Part shown: piece after piece, positions 44,629 to 53,360 of the stretch | Position numbering within the stretch: position 1 is the stretch's first letter | Layout of the letters: every line of letters starts with the position of its first letter | Origin: Deltaproteobacteria bacterium | GTDB lineage: Bacteria; Myxococcota; UBA727; VGSZ01 | Assembly: GCA_016177705.1 (NCBI GenBank) | Contig: JACOUT010000003.1 | Location: forward strand, 558,001-622,000 | Length of the DNA: 64,000 nucleotides | Direction: 5' to 3' | The notes under the pieces: generated by a model | What the model was told of the DNA's origin: nothing | The model's input: only the letters and a program-made list of their open reading frames with translations | Databases searched by the model: none | Translations under genes and position numbers: made by a program

Positions 44629-44690
44629 GGCGGTCGACCCGTGCCGAGCGAGGTCTTGAGGGAACGGCGCGCGCACGCCAGCGTGCCCCC

Positions 44691-47000
44691 GTGGTCGCCG
44701 TCACGGACCGCCCTGCGCCAGCGCGACGCGCCCACTGCCGCGTCGATGTGTTGGCCGTGCTCGCGCTGCTACCGCTCTTGGTCGCGGCGCGCACCGTCGA
44801 GCATTACCCGCTCGGCAACGGCGTCGGTGCCGCCGCCATCCGTCTGTCCGACGGGCGCCTCGACTCCTTCCGCCCCGCCGTCTACGCCGCGCTCGATCAG
44901 GGCCTGCCGACGCCGGAGCTGGCCTACGACGCCTACTTCGCGCTGCGCACCGCGACCACCAGCCGTTGGCTGACCGACGTCGGCGTCGACGAGGCGCGCG
45001 CCGAGGAGGACGCGAACGCGCTGGTGGTGACGCAGCACGACGCCGGCCTGACGATCGAGACTCGTTGGCTCTCGCCCACCGGGCTCACGCACCCGGCGGT
45101 GCTCGCCGTCATCTCGATCACCAACCCTGGCACGACCACCGTCGGGGGCGTGTCGGTGGTGAGCCTGGTGAACTTCCACGTCGGGGGCGGCGTCGACGGC
45201 CTGCAGGCCGAACGCGCCAGCTATGACCTGGGGCACGACGTCATCGTCGAAAGCGGCGCGCGCGGTGTCTTGGTGGCGGCGGCCTTGTCACCCTCGAGCG
45301 GCCACACCATGAGCCCGGAAAACCCCTACCCGCTGGTGCAGGGCGGGCTGCCCATCCCCAACGTCGACGACAGCGGCGTGCAGGACGACGTGGTGCATGG
45401 CTTCGTGTTCACGCCGCAAGGCGGCGCGCTCGGCCCCGGCGCGAGCAGCACCTTCGGCGTGCTGCTCGCGTTTGCGCCGAGCGACGCGGCGGCGCTGTTC
45501 GCCGACCTCGAGAGCTGGCGCGGCGCGCGCCTGGTTGCGGCGCTGTTCGCCGACGAGCTGGCGGCGGCGCGCGCCTTCGTCGACGACGCGGCGCTGCCGC
45601 CCGATCTCTCCGTCGACGAGCGCAGGCTGGCGGGTTGGTCGCTCGCGCTCTTGCGCGCCGCGCAGGTGCGCGACCCCACTGACGGCGGGCCGCGGCGGCG
45701 CCCCGACGGGCAGATCGTCGCCTCGCTGCCGCCGGGCCAATGGAACATCACGTGGGCGCGCGATCAGGCCTACGCCATCGAAGGGTTGCTCGCCGTCGGC
45801 AAGCGCGACGAGGCCGCGCGCGCGCTCGGCTTCCAATTGCGCGCCGACGTCGGCGAGTACCAGAGCTTCGTCGGGCGCCCCTATTTGGTGAGCGTGACGC
45901 GCTACTTCGGCGGCGGCCGCGAGGAGAGCGACGAAAACGCCGGCGGCCCCAACCTCGAGTGGGACGACTTCGGCCTGTTCCTGCGCGCCTACGCGCGGGC
46001 GCTCGCGGCAGGCGGCGACGCGGCCGCGGTGCTCGCGCTGTCGCTCGACGACGTCAAGGTGGGCGTCGCCGACGTGCTGCTCGCGCTCATCGATCCCGCA
46101 AGCGGCCTGCTTGTCCCCGACAGCTCGATCTGGGAGACGCACTGGAACGCGAGCGCCGAGAGCGCGGGGCGGCGGCAGTACGCCTACTCGACGCTGTGTG
46201 CCGCGGCCGGCTTGCGCGCCTTTGGCGGTGAGCTGAGCGCGCGCGGCGACGTCGACGGCGCGGCCTATCGCGCGGCCGGCGACGCGCTCGCGGCGGCGCT
46301 GGCGGCCTCGCTCGTCGATGGCAGCGGCGCGCTCGCCGCCTCGCGCGAGGAGCTGATCGTCAGTGGCGGCACGCTCGACGCCGCGGTGATCGAGGCCTTC
46401 AACAAGGACGTGCTCGCCGCCGATGGCGCCGTCGCGCAGGCGACGCTCACGGCCCTGGCCGGCCTGCGCGCCAGCACGCCCGGCTATTTCAGGAGCGACG
46501 AGGGCGGCGACTACGACGGCAAGGAGTGGCTCGTCGTCGATCTGTGGCTGTCGCGCGCCTTCCGCCGCGCCGGCGACGCCGCCGAGGCCGATCGCCTGCT
46601 CGCGCACGTCACCAGGGTCGGCGTCGACAACCTCGGCCAGATCCCCGAGCTGTTGCGCCCCGGCGGCAGCGGCAACGCCGGCATCGCCGACGGCGCCACG
46701 CCGATGCTGGGCTTTGGCGCCGGCGCCTACCTGTCGGCGCTCGCCGACCGCGCCCTCGATCGCGCACCCGTCGACCCCACCGAAGGCGAGGGCGAAGGCG
46801 AAGGTGAGGGCGAGGGCGAAGGCGAGGGCGAAGGTGAGGGCGACGACGGCGAGGGAGAAGGAGAGGCCGGGGACGGGGAGGGCGAGGGCGAAGGTGAAGG
46901 TCCGCTCGAGCGCGAGGGCTGTGCAGGGTGCTCCTCGACCTCATCGTCATGGATGTTTGCGTGGCTGGCGTTGGCGGCGCTGGTGCGAGCGCGGCCGTGA
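44691..47000 (+). CDS. Secreted GH15-like (glucoamylase-type) protein with Gly-Glu linker and MYXO-CTERM-like end
   Basis: 769 residues with GTG at 44691 (GTG at 44748 is the alternative); the open frame further up covers the tRNA promoter. A signal peptide (RRAHCRVDVLAVLALLPLLVAA) is followed by a beta-sandwich and, from about 330, an alpha/alpha barrel with GQWNITWARDQAYAIEGLL, NLEWDDFGLFLRAYARAL, SSIWETHWNA (putative acid Glu) and GADGATPMLGFGAGAYL-type end, as in glucoamylase-like GH15. Near the C-terminus are a Gly-Glu linker, then GCAGCSS, a hydrophobic helix and RARP, the MYXO-CTERM layout. Likely a surface polysaccharide hydrolase. Stop overlaps the next GTG (GTGA). Confidence 0.72.
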   Translation: MVAVTDRPAPARRAHCRVDVLAVLALLPLLVAARTVEHYPLGNGVGAAAIRLSDGRLDSFRPAVYAALDQGLPTPELAYDAYFALRTATTSRWLTDVGVDEARAEEDANALVVTQHDAGLTIETRWLSPTGLTHPAVLAVISITNPGTTTVGGVSVVSLVNFHVGGGVDGLQAERASYDLGHDVIVESGARGVLVAAALSPSSGHTMSPENPYPLVQGGLPIPNVDDSGVQDDVVHGFVFTPQGGALGPGASSTFGVLLAFAPSDAAALFADLESWRGARLVAALFADELAAARAFVDDAALPPDLSVDERRLAGWSLALLRAAQVRDPTDGGPRRRPDGQIVASLPPGQWNITWARDQAYAIEGLLAVGKRDEAARALGFQLRADVGEYQSFVGRPYLVSVTRYFGGGREESDENAGGPNLEWDDFGLFLRAYARALAAGGDAAAVLALSLDDVKVGVADVLLALIDPASGLLVPDSSIWETHWNASAESAGRRQYAYSTLCAAAGLRAFGGELSARGDVDGAAYRAAGDALAAALAASLVDGSGALAASREELIVSGGTLDAAVIEAFNKDVLAADGAVAQATLTALAGLRASTPGYFRSDEGGDYDGKEWLVVDLWLSRAFRRAGDAAEADRLLAHVTRVGVDNLGQIPELLRPGGSGNAGIADGATPMLGFGAGAYLSALADRALDRAPVDPTEGEGEGEGEGEGEGEGEGEGDDGEGEGEAGDGEGEGEGEGPLEREGCAGCSSTSSSWMFAWLALAALVRARP
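46792..46901 (+). repeat. Gly-Glu coding hexanucleotide repeat
   Basis: GAGGGC/GAAGGC/GAAGGT tandem units with GAC GAC and GCC GGG GAC interruptions, encoding the spacer between the GH15-like domain and the sorting signal. Confidence 0.9.
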
Positions 47001-49366
47001 CGACGCCAAGCAACCCCGCACCCGAGGTCGCACTGGGCCGTGACGACGCCACCGCGCGCGCGCGCCGCTTCGGCCTCTACACCTTCCTGGTGGTGCTGAC
47101 CGGCGCGGCGGCGGCCAAGACCGTCATCGTCTTCGACGAGGCGGTGCAGGGCGCGGCCCCCGGGCTGTTGCGCTGGCTGCCAGTGACGCTCGCCGGCGAG
47201 CTGTTGCTGGCCGGACTGCTCGGCGTCGCAGCAGCGCGCGCCGCGCGCATCGTCGTCGCGGGACGTTCGCTTGGGCCCATCGCGCTTGGCGTTGGCCTGA
47301 TCACCTCGCTGTGGATGGCCGCCAACGTGCTCTCCTATCGGCTCGACCAGACGCCGCTCACCTGGTGGCGCCTGTCCGGCGGCGAGGGCGGCGGCGTCGG
47401 CGACGTCACCGCGCTGGTCGAGCCGCGCGACATGGTGCCCGCGCTCGGCGTGGGCGCGCTGGCGCTCGCGTGTCTGTGGCCGCTCGCCAAGCTCGCCAAG
47501 GTGCCGCGCGGGCGGTGGCTTCATGCGCCCGGCGCGGCGCTGGTGCTCGGTCTGATCGCTCATCCCGTCGAGCGCGCCTGGCTGTCCGCCTACGATCGCG
47601 GTCTCGGCGAGCAACCGGTGTTCATCTTCCTGACCAGCCTGTTCGACGATGACGAGGAAGCCGCGCCCGTCGGCCCGCCGACGCCGCAGGGCTGGCACGA
47701 GCTGGAGCGCGCGCACCTGTGGACCGACGAGATGAAGGCGCCGCCGCCGTCGGTGCCGGGCGCCACGGTGAAGAACGTCTTGCTGTTCTACGCCGAGGGC
47801 GTCCCCCGCGAGATGACCACGCTCGGCGATCCCGAGCGCGACACGACCCCGCTGTTGGCGGCGCGCGCGCAGCACGGCGTCGAGCTGACGCGCTACCACG
47901 CCACCTTCCACAAGAGCATCGCCGCCATCTACTCGCTGGTCTGCTCCGACTGGCCGCCGCCCGACGCCAGCAACATCACCGAGCTGAACCCGCGCATCGA
48001 CTGCGGCGAGCTGTCCGAGGTGATGGCGAGCCACGGCGTCAAGAGCGCGGTGTTCCACGGCGGGCCCTTCGGCTTCTACGACAAGCTCGCGCTGCTCGGC
48101 GGCCGCCGCTACGACACGCTGCTCGACGCCAAGGCGATCGCGGTCGGCAACGATCAGATCTTCCAGCACGCCTGGGGCATCGACGACCGCGCCGTCGTCG
48201 ACGAGACTTTGCGCTGGATCGACGGCCTCGACAGGGACGAGCGCTTCGCCGCCATGGTCATCCCCATCGCGGCGCACTACCCGTATTCGCTGCCGCCCGA
48301 CGTGCCGCACGCGACCAAGAACGCGCGCTCGGAGCGCTTCCTGTCGGCAGTGCGCTACGTCGACCTGGTGTTCGACGGGCTCATGCAGGGCCTCGAGCGC
48401 CGCGGCCTACTCGACGAGACGCTGGTCATGTTCGTCGCCGATCATGGTGCGCCGTTCTCGGCCGCGACCCACACCGCGCGCGGCGCGCGCCTCGCCTACG
48501 AGAAGAACCTGTCGGTGCCAGCGGTGCTGTTTTCGCCCAAGCTCTTCCCCCAGGGTGCGCGCTTCGGCCGGCCGGCCTCGCACCTCGATCTGCTGCCGAC
48601 CATGCTGGATGCGCTCGGCTTTGCCGCCGACCCCCGGCACCGCGGCCAATCGTTGCTCGACGCCGCCGTGGAGCCGCGCCGCATCTACATCGGCGCGCTC
48701 AGCGCGCCGCTGATGCAAGTGGGCTTCCTCGACGGCGACCACAAGCTGCTCACCCAACGCGGCGGTCGCGGCCTCGAGCTCTATGACCTGGCCAGCGACC
48801 CCTTCGAGCAGCACAACCTGCTGGGCGCGCTGCCCGACGAGGCGGCGCGCGGCCGCGCGGACGCGCAGCGCTTCTACCAGTGGCAGCTCGAGCGCTTGCG
48901 GAGCGCGCCCACGCTGGGTGACGAGGTCGACATGCCGGCCGCGTTGCTCGCGGCGGCGCAGCTCGAGCCGGTCGGCACCTCGTGGACGCTGGTGACGGCG
49001 ATCGCCTCCGGCGAGGAGCGCCGGTGCCTGGTGTTCGAGGTGCCGCCACGCGCGAGGGTGACGATGACGCTGCGCGACCAGCCGCGTCTCTTCCCCTTCC
49101 TGACACAGGCGTGGTTCGGCTACCTCGACGAGAACAACGCGCGTCCCGAGGTGCGCGTCCTCGCCACCACCGACAGCGTGCGCTCGGGCCGCGGCGCGCT
49201 CGACGTGGATCATGAGTTCGCGCGCGTCAACTACCGCGTGCCCACCGAACGACTGGCGATCGCGTTCGACAACCTCGGCGACGCCGCCGCACGTCTCTGC
49301 CTCGCACTCGACGATCGCTCGTGGGCCGGCACCTTCGACACCGACCAGGTCCCTGGCGGGAATTAG
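46997..49366 (+). CDS. LTA-synthase-like membrane sulfatase/phosphotransferase
   Basis: 789 residues from GTG at 46997, whose bases overlap the preceding TGA (GTGA); the earlier open frame lies in the previous gene. Four or so N-terminal helices (residues 20-210) are followed by an extracytoplasmic alkaline-phosphatase-fold domain: NVLLFYAEGVPREMTTL (metal site; the nucleophile Thr is probably in FHKSIAAIYS, as Ser/Thr), KSAVFHGGPFGFYDK, IPIAAHYPY, and FVADHGAPF with the metal-binding D-H-G. A C-terminal beta domain follows. The family transfers glycerol-phosphate or phosphoethanolamine to envelope polymers, or hydrolyses sulfate esters. Coupling with a surface glucoamylase suggests envelope-glycan modification. 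Confidence 0.8.
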   Translation: MTTPSNPAPEVALGRDDATARARRFGLYTFLVVLTGAAAAKTVIVFDEAVQGAAPGLLRWLPVTLAGELLLAGLLGVAAARAARIVVAGRSLGPIALGVGLITSLWMAANVLSYRLDQTPLTWWRLSGGEGGGVGDVTALVEPRDMVPALGVGALALACLWPLAKLAKVPRGRWLHAPGAALVLGLIAHPVERAWLSAYDRGLGEQPVFIFLTSLFDDDEEAAPVGPPTPQGWHELERAHLWTDEMKAPPPSVPGATVKNVLLFYAEGVPREMTTLGDPERDTTPLLAARAQHGVELTRYHATFHKSIAAIYSLVCSDWPPPDASNITELNPRIDCGELSEVMASHGVKSAVFHGGPFGFYDKLALLGGRRYDTLLDAKAIAVGNDQIFQHAWGIDDRAVVDETLRWIDGLDRDERFAAMVIPIAAHYPYSLPPDVPHATKNARSERFLSAVRYVDLVFDGLMQGLERRGLLDETLVMFVADHGAPFSAATHTARGARLAYEKNLSVPAVLFSPKLFPQGARFGRPASHLDLLPTMLDALGFAADPRHRGQSLLDAAVEPRRIYIGALSAPLMQVGFLDGDHKLLTQRGGRGLELYDLASDPFEQHNLLGALPDEAARGRADAQRFYQWQLERLRSAPTLGDEVDMPAALLAAAQLEPVGTSWTLVTAIASGEERRCLVFEVPPRARVTMTLRDQPRLFPFLTQAWFGYLDENNARPEVRVLATTDSVRSGRGALDVDHEFARVNYRVPTERLAIAFDNLGDAAARLCLALDDRSWAGTFDTDQVPGGN

Positions 49367-49437
49367 CGCTTGCTCGAGCCGCTTCCTCCAGGAAACGCCG
49401 TCGCGCGCGCCACGTGACGCTTGCTAGCGTCACTCCG

Positions 49438-50256
49438 ATGCTACGTCGCGCGCATGGTGTTCGACCGACGGTGATGCTCGCCACCACGACGCTGGTGCTG
49501 AGCGCATGCGCCGTTGCCGACACGCCCCCGGAGATGCTCGACGCTGGCGACCTGGCCGCCGTCGTCGACGAGACCGCAGCCAACGCCAGCATCGTCGACG
49601 GTGGGCTCAACGACGCGCCCGACGGCGGCACGGCGGTGACGACGTTGGCGAACGAGCGCGACCGGCTGCTCGACACGCTGGCGACCGACCGCTGCGTTGC
49701 GTGGGCCGCGCTCGACGACGACCAGCGCGCCATCTTCCTGCTGGTCACCGACCTGCTCGGCAAGCGCACGCTGCTCGACGACGGCGACAGCGCGCTCGCG
49801 CACGTCATGCGGGTGCACGCGTTGCGCGGCCGGCAGCACGAGGGCTGCCTGCGCTGCTGCGGCGACCGCGAGTTCAACCGCGCCTACCTCTCGCTCGACG
49901 ACGCGCTGATCGCCGCCTTCCGCGACGACGCGCTGCCCTCTTGGCGTGACACGCGCGACCTCGCCGGGCCGCATGCGCCCTTCACCGCCTCGAGCGAGAC
50001 CGAGCTCGGCCAGCCGCGCGGCCAGGCGCACTTCTTCGCGGCCGACGACGACGCGGTCGCCCTCGATCGCCCCGGCGTGGAGGGCGTGCTCGACGCGCAC
50101 GCGCTCGAGCTCGACCTCGACTTCAACCTGCTGCACGAGTCGGCGCCCACCTGCGAGTACGGCGGCGAGAGCGGGCTGTCGCGCTACCAGGCGCTGTGGG
50201 GCGAGCACGGCGCGGGTGGCGACGCCGAGCTGACCTACGTGCCCGGGGGCTGTTGA
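49438..50256 (+). CDS. Lipoprotein of unknown function
   Basis: 272 residues from ATG at 49438. A short basic n-region and the lipobox VLSAC mark a lipoprotein with lipidated Cys24. The mature part begins with an acidic low-complexity stretch, followed by a helical domain (LANERDRLLDTLATDRCVAWAAL) with CLRCC near residue 141 and CEYGGESG close to the end. No known motif recognised. Located 71 bp after the LTA-synthase-like gene and may share its transcript. Confidence 0.6.
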   Translation: MLRRAHGVRPTVMLATTTLVLSACAVADTPPEMLDAGDLAAVVDETAANASIVDGGLNDAPDGGTAVTTLANERDRLLDTLATDRCVAWAALDDDQRAIFLLVTDLLGKRTLLDDGDSALAHVMRVHALRGRQHEGCLRCCGDREFNRAYLSLDDALIAAFRDDALPSWRDTRDLAGPHAPFTASSETELGQPRGQAHFFAADDDAVALDRPGVEGVLDAHALELDLDFNLLHESAPTCEYGGESGLSRYQALWGEHGAGGDAELTYVPGGC

Positions 50257-50315
50257 GGTCGCGTCGCAGCAGGTCGTCGGCACGCCGAAGCCCGTTGGGA
50301 GCCCATGCGAGCTAG

Positions 50316-50344
50316 TTGCCGGTTATCATGATAAACGGCAGAAT
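50316..50344 (+). promoter_or_regulatory. Promoter whose spacer is a 22-bp palindrome
   Basis: A -35 box TTGCCG (50316-50321) and a -10 box CAGAAT (50339-50344) are 17 bp apart. The palindrome GCCG-G-TTATCATGATAA-A-CGGC (50318-50339, one mismatched pair; the inner 12 bp perfect) fills the spacer and touches both boxes. Transcription would start near 50351, two bases before the GTG of the ATPase gene, so the message is nearly leaderless. A regulator bound here would block or twist the promoter (inference). Confidence 0.62.
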
Positions 50345-50352
50345 AGTCGCAG

Positions 50353-51501
50353 GTGGACGAACGTTACCTGCCCCGCGTCCTGGACCTGCCGGCGCTGCTC
50401 GCGCGCAAATCGCTGTTCCTGTTCGGCCCACGCCAGACCGGCAAGACCGCGCTGGTCCGCCACGCGCTGCCGGCCGCCCGCGTCTACGACCTGCTCGACG
50501 CCGAGGTGTTCCTGGCGCTGAGCCGCCGGCCGGGGCGTCTCGGCGAAGAGCTCGGCCGACGCGACCGCGTAGTGGTGATCGACGAGATCCAGAAACTGCC
50601 GGTGCTGCTCGACGAGGTGCACCGCCTGATCGAGCGGCAGGGCGTGCGCTTCCTGCTGACAGGGTCGAGCGCGCGCAAGCTCCGTCGCGCCGGCGTCAAC
50701 CTGCTCGGCGGCCGTGCGCCGAGCCGTACGCTGCACCCGTTCGTGCAACGCGAGCTGGGCGATCGGTTCGACCTGCTGCGCGCGCTCGACCGCGGCCTGT
50801 TGCCCTCGATCTACTTCTCCGACGACGCCGAGGACGACCTGCGCGCGTACGTCGGCACTTACCTCAAGGAGGAGATCGCCGCCGAAGCGCTGACACGCAA
50901 CGTGCCCGCCTTCAGCCGCTTCCTCGAGGTCGCCGCGCTCAACCACGGCAAGCTGATCAACTACTCCGCGGTGGCGAGCGATGCGCAAGTGCCGATGAGC
51001 ACGGTGCGCGAGTACTACCAGATCCTCGAGGACACGCTGGTGGCGCGCTCGCTGCCGGCGTGGACACGGACGAAGACGCGCAAGGCCATCGGCACGGCCA
51101 AGCACTACTTCTTCGACGTCGGCGTGGCGCGCCATCTGCAAGGGCGCTCGGGCCTGCAGACGCGCTCCCCCGAGTTCGGCGAGGCCTTCGAGAGCTGGCT
51201 GTTCCATGAGATCTCGACGTGGATCGACACCACCAAGCCACGGCACCTCGCCTATTGGCGGTCGACCTCCGGCTTCGAGGTCGACTTCGTGCTCGGTGAC
51301 CAGACCGCAATTGAGGTCAAAGCAAAGGCGCCCGTCGCCGACCGGGACCTGCGCGGCCTGCACGCCCTGCGCGAGGAGGGGCTGGTGAAGCGCTCCCTGG
51401 TGGTGTGCCTGGAGGAGCGGCGCCGCAAGGTCGACGGCATCGACGTGCTGCCGTGGCGCGTGTTCCTCGAGGAGCTGTGGCAGGGCGGCTACGCGCGGTG
51501 A
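50353..51501 (+). CDS. DUF4143-family AAA+ ATPase (second copy)
   Basis: 382 residues with GTG at 50353. Walker A FLFGPRQTGKTALVRHA, Walker B VVVIDEIQKLPVLL, sensor 1 FLLTGSSARKLRR. The linker GRAPSRTLHPFVQREL precedes a winged-helix-like segment (INYSAVASDAQVPMSTVREYYQIL) and the C-terminal DUF4143 domain with SGFEVDFVLGDQTAIEVKAK, i.e. the Asp and Glu-x-Lys of a PD-(D/E)xK-like fold. Canonical length and intact motifs. Likely a solitary, mobile accessory gene: AT-rich upstream DNA, own promoter with palindromic operator, unrelated neighbours. Biochemical role of the family unknown. Confidence 0.87.
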   Translation: MDERYLPRVLDLPALLARKSLFLFGPRQTGKTALVRHALPAARVYDLLDAEVFLALSRRPGRLGEELGRRDRVVVIDEIQKLPVLLDEVHRLIERQGVRFLLTGSSARKLRRAGVNLLGGRAPSRTLHPFVQRELGDRFDLLRALDRGLLPSIYFSDDAEDDLRAYVGTYLKEEIAAEALTRNVPAFSRFLEVAALNHGKLINYSAVASDAQVPMSTVREYYQILEDTLVARSLPAWTRTKTRKAIGTAKHYFFDVGVARHLQGRSGLQTRSPEFGEAFESWLFHEISTWIDTTKPRHLAYWRSTSGFEVDFVLGDQTAIEVKAKAPVADRDLRGLHALREEGLVKRSLVVCLEERRRKVDGIDVLPWRVFLEELWQGGYAR

Positions 51502-51506
51502 GCGGC

Positions 51507-52265
51507 CTACCGCGTCACGCGCTTCTTCGCTGCATGCACCACCTGCCCGCGCGCCTTGCCACCCTTGGCGATGCGGCGCGCCAGCTCGAACGAGATGCGG
51601 TCGACCATGCGAATCGCGTCGTGCAGCGGCGTGTGTGGTGACAGCACCATCGCCTCCATGACGGCGAGGTTCGACGCCAACTCTTGCCGCGTCAGCACGG
51701 CCTTGATGAACGAGGGGCTGGCAGCGCCACCGCTGATGAGCGAGGCCACCTCGTTGGCGCCGAGGCCTGGGTTGGTCAGCACCTGTTGGTGCAGCATGGG
51801 ATCGGGCAGCTTCAAGATCAGGCGACGCGCGTCTGCGTTGCCGTGCTTGGCGAGCTTGAGCTTCTCGGCCTTGCTCAGGTCCGCGATGCGGGACCACAGC
51901 GGCTCGGAGGAATAATCACCGACGTCACCGGTGGCGGGCGCGGGCGCGGGCGCCGACGTGTCGACCGCGGCCAGCAGTGCGCGCTGGTCTTCGTCGACCA
52001 GCACCGCCACCTGCTCGCCCGGCAGCACCTGCACTACCTGGCCCTCGACCTCGGCGAGCAGCGCGCCGCGCAACACGACGGCGACGGTGGCGCGCGCGAA
52101 CAGCGTAGGCGCCGCCGCGCCGGCGAGCGGCACCGAGAGCGCGCCGTGCGTCTCGACGTCGGTGCGCAGCGCTGTGAGCGCCGCGTCGTCAGCCAGCTCG
52201 AGGGTCAGCTCCACCGTCGCACCCGCTCCCTCCCCCGACCGCCCGTGCTCGCGCGCACGCCGCAC
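51507..52265 (-). CDS. PilZ-like protein with C-terminal helical-repeat domain
   Basis: 252 residues. The N-terminal 100 residues form a beta-rich domain like degenerate PilZ (VELTLELADDAALTALR, ATVAVVLRGALLAEVEGQVVQVLPG) without an obvious RxxxR motif. After a Pro/Ala linker comes a helical domain, LWSRIADLSKAEKLKLAKHG, DARRLILKLPDPMLHQQVLTNPGL, which matches a deltaproteobacterial module (KLALxGxxEARxLLxxDPNxxVxxAVLxNP) usually found after PilZ domains. Role in c-di-GMP signalling or protein scaffolding is inferred. Converges on the ATPase gene with a 5-bp gap. Confidence 0.65.
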   Translation of the reverse strand: MRRAREHGRSGEGAGATVELTLELADDAALTALRTDVETHGALSVPLAGAAAPTLFARATVAVVLRGALLAEVEGQVVQVLPGEQVAVLVDEDQRALLAAVDTSAPAPAPATGDVGDYSSEPLWSRIADLSKAEKLKLAKHGNADARRLILKLPDPMLHQQVLTNPGLGANEVASLISGGAASPSFIKAVLTRQELASNLAVMEAMVLSPHTPLHDAIRMVDRISFELARRIAKGGKARGQVVHAAKKRVTR

Positions 52266-52313
52266 GATAGCAGCGCCGCTCGCCCATCACGAAACGCCGG
52301 GGTAGCCTGCCTC

Positions 52314-53351
52314 ATGCCCATCATGACGAACCGCGTGAGCGGCCTGCCGTCGAGCACCACCACCCCTGCCGGCACCTCGGTGGCGCCGTCGACGTCGCCG
52401 GTGCTGCCCGTGCCGCTGCCGGGACGCGACGCGCCGGTCGACCTGTTCGATCGCTCGAGCGGCACGGCGGTCGAGCGCTCGGTGGCGACGCCGCACGCCG
52501 AGATCCCGACCACGCTGCTCGACGCCCACGGCGCCAAGGTCGAGCACGGCACCGACCCGGGCAACTTCTACTGCGAGCACGCCTTCTTCACGCTGCAGCG
52601 CTTCGCCACCGAGGTCGGCATCAAGAAGAACGCGCAGGGCGAGCCGCTGTGCGGCTTCCTGCACGTGCCGCAGGACGCCGACTGCGGCGCAGCGCCGACC
52701 GCGACCATCGACCCGGCCAAGCGCTACGCGACGCACCGGAAGGTGGTCGGCGCGGCGATCCACGGCTGGTTCGAGGCGGCAAAAGCAAACGCGCACGACC
52801 CGATCAAGATCCTGATCACGGGCTATGGCCCCTTCCAGAGCATCACCAACAACCCGGCCGCCGGCTTCGTCTCGCACCGCGACAACCTCGACGCCGCCAT
52901 GAAGGCCGCCTTCGGCACCGCGCTCATCGGGCGCAAAGGCAAGCTCTTGCCCGATCGCCTCGGCGGCTCGCCCGCGGACACCATGGCGCTGCGCTACCGC
53001 GTCAACGACGGCGGGCGCGTGCGCGAGATCGTCCTCGTCGCCGAGCGGCTCAAGGTCGCCGACGTCGCGCTCGACAACGGCGACCCCGGCTCGTTGGTGG
53101 GCGCGCTCAAGGCGGTCAAGCCCGACGCCGCGCTCGCGCTCGGCGTGCACGGCGGCGGCACCTTCCTGGCAGAGCACCACGCCGACGACGGCGGCCTGGT
53201 GATCGACGCGCAGGGCAAGGCGCGCCACGACGACAACAAGCAGCCGACCATGGCCTTCCTGGATAACTACGCGCTGGCGCGCGCCATCCACACGGGCGGC
53301 CAGCGCGGCCCCGCGCGCGTGGCCGACGCGCGCACCGGCAACATCGTCTGA
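52314..53351 (+). CDS. Circularly permuted C15 (pyroglutamyl peptidase I)-fold protein
   Basis: 345 residues from ATG at 52314. Residues 1-60 are a Ser/Thr/Pro-rich tail without signal peptide. Then come HGTDPGNFYCEHAFFTLQR and CGFLHVPQD, which align with the C-terminal third of C15 peptidases (S-x-D-A-G-x-Y-x-C-x3-Y and x-F-x-H-V-P), giving C87 and H117 as catalytic pair. A helix (AIHGWFEAAK) leads straight into IKILITGYGPFQSITNNPA (165-182), the canonical N-terminus (TGFxPF...N). Later LALGVHGGGTFLAEHHADD provides E287 in place of the catalytic Glu. The order C-half then N-half is reversed from the family. Activity as pyroglutamyl aminopeptidase is plausible. Convergent with the Xaa-Pro aminopeptidase. 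Confidence 0.72.
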   Translation: MPIMTNRVSGLPSSTTTPAGTSVAPSTSPVLPVPLPGRDAPVDLFDRSSGTAVERSVATPHAEIPTTLLDAHGAKVEHGTDPGNFYCEHAFFTLQRFATEVGIKKNAQGEPLCGFLHVPQDADCGAAPTATIDPAKRYATHRKVVGAAIHGWFEAAKANAHDPIKILITGYGPFQSITNNPAAGFVSHRDNLDAAMKAAFGTALIGRKGKLLPDRLGGSPADTMALRYRVNDGGRVREIVLVAERLKVADVALDNGDPGSLVGALKAVKPDAALALGVHGGGTFLAEHHADDGGLVIDAQGKARHDDNKQPTMAFLDNYALARAIHTGGQRGPARVADARTGNIV

Positions 53352-53360
53352 CGTCGTCCT

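Noticed and set aside
44577..44690. ATG at 44577 as start of the GH15-like protein
   Set aside because: It lies at the tRNA 5' end and on top of its promoter; the signal peptide begins after GTG 44691 and the residues before it have no pattern.
16629..46901. Gly-Glu repeats as a CRISPR array or sequencing artefact
   Set aside because: They are six-base in-frame units with third-position variation and lie within good coding regions; no direct repeats with unique spacers.
51556..52305. Plus-strand frames opposite the PilZ-like gene
   Set aside because: No start context or motifs; the minus-strand protein shows a known deltaproteobacterial module.
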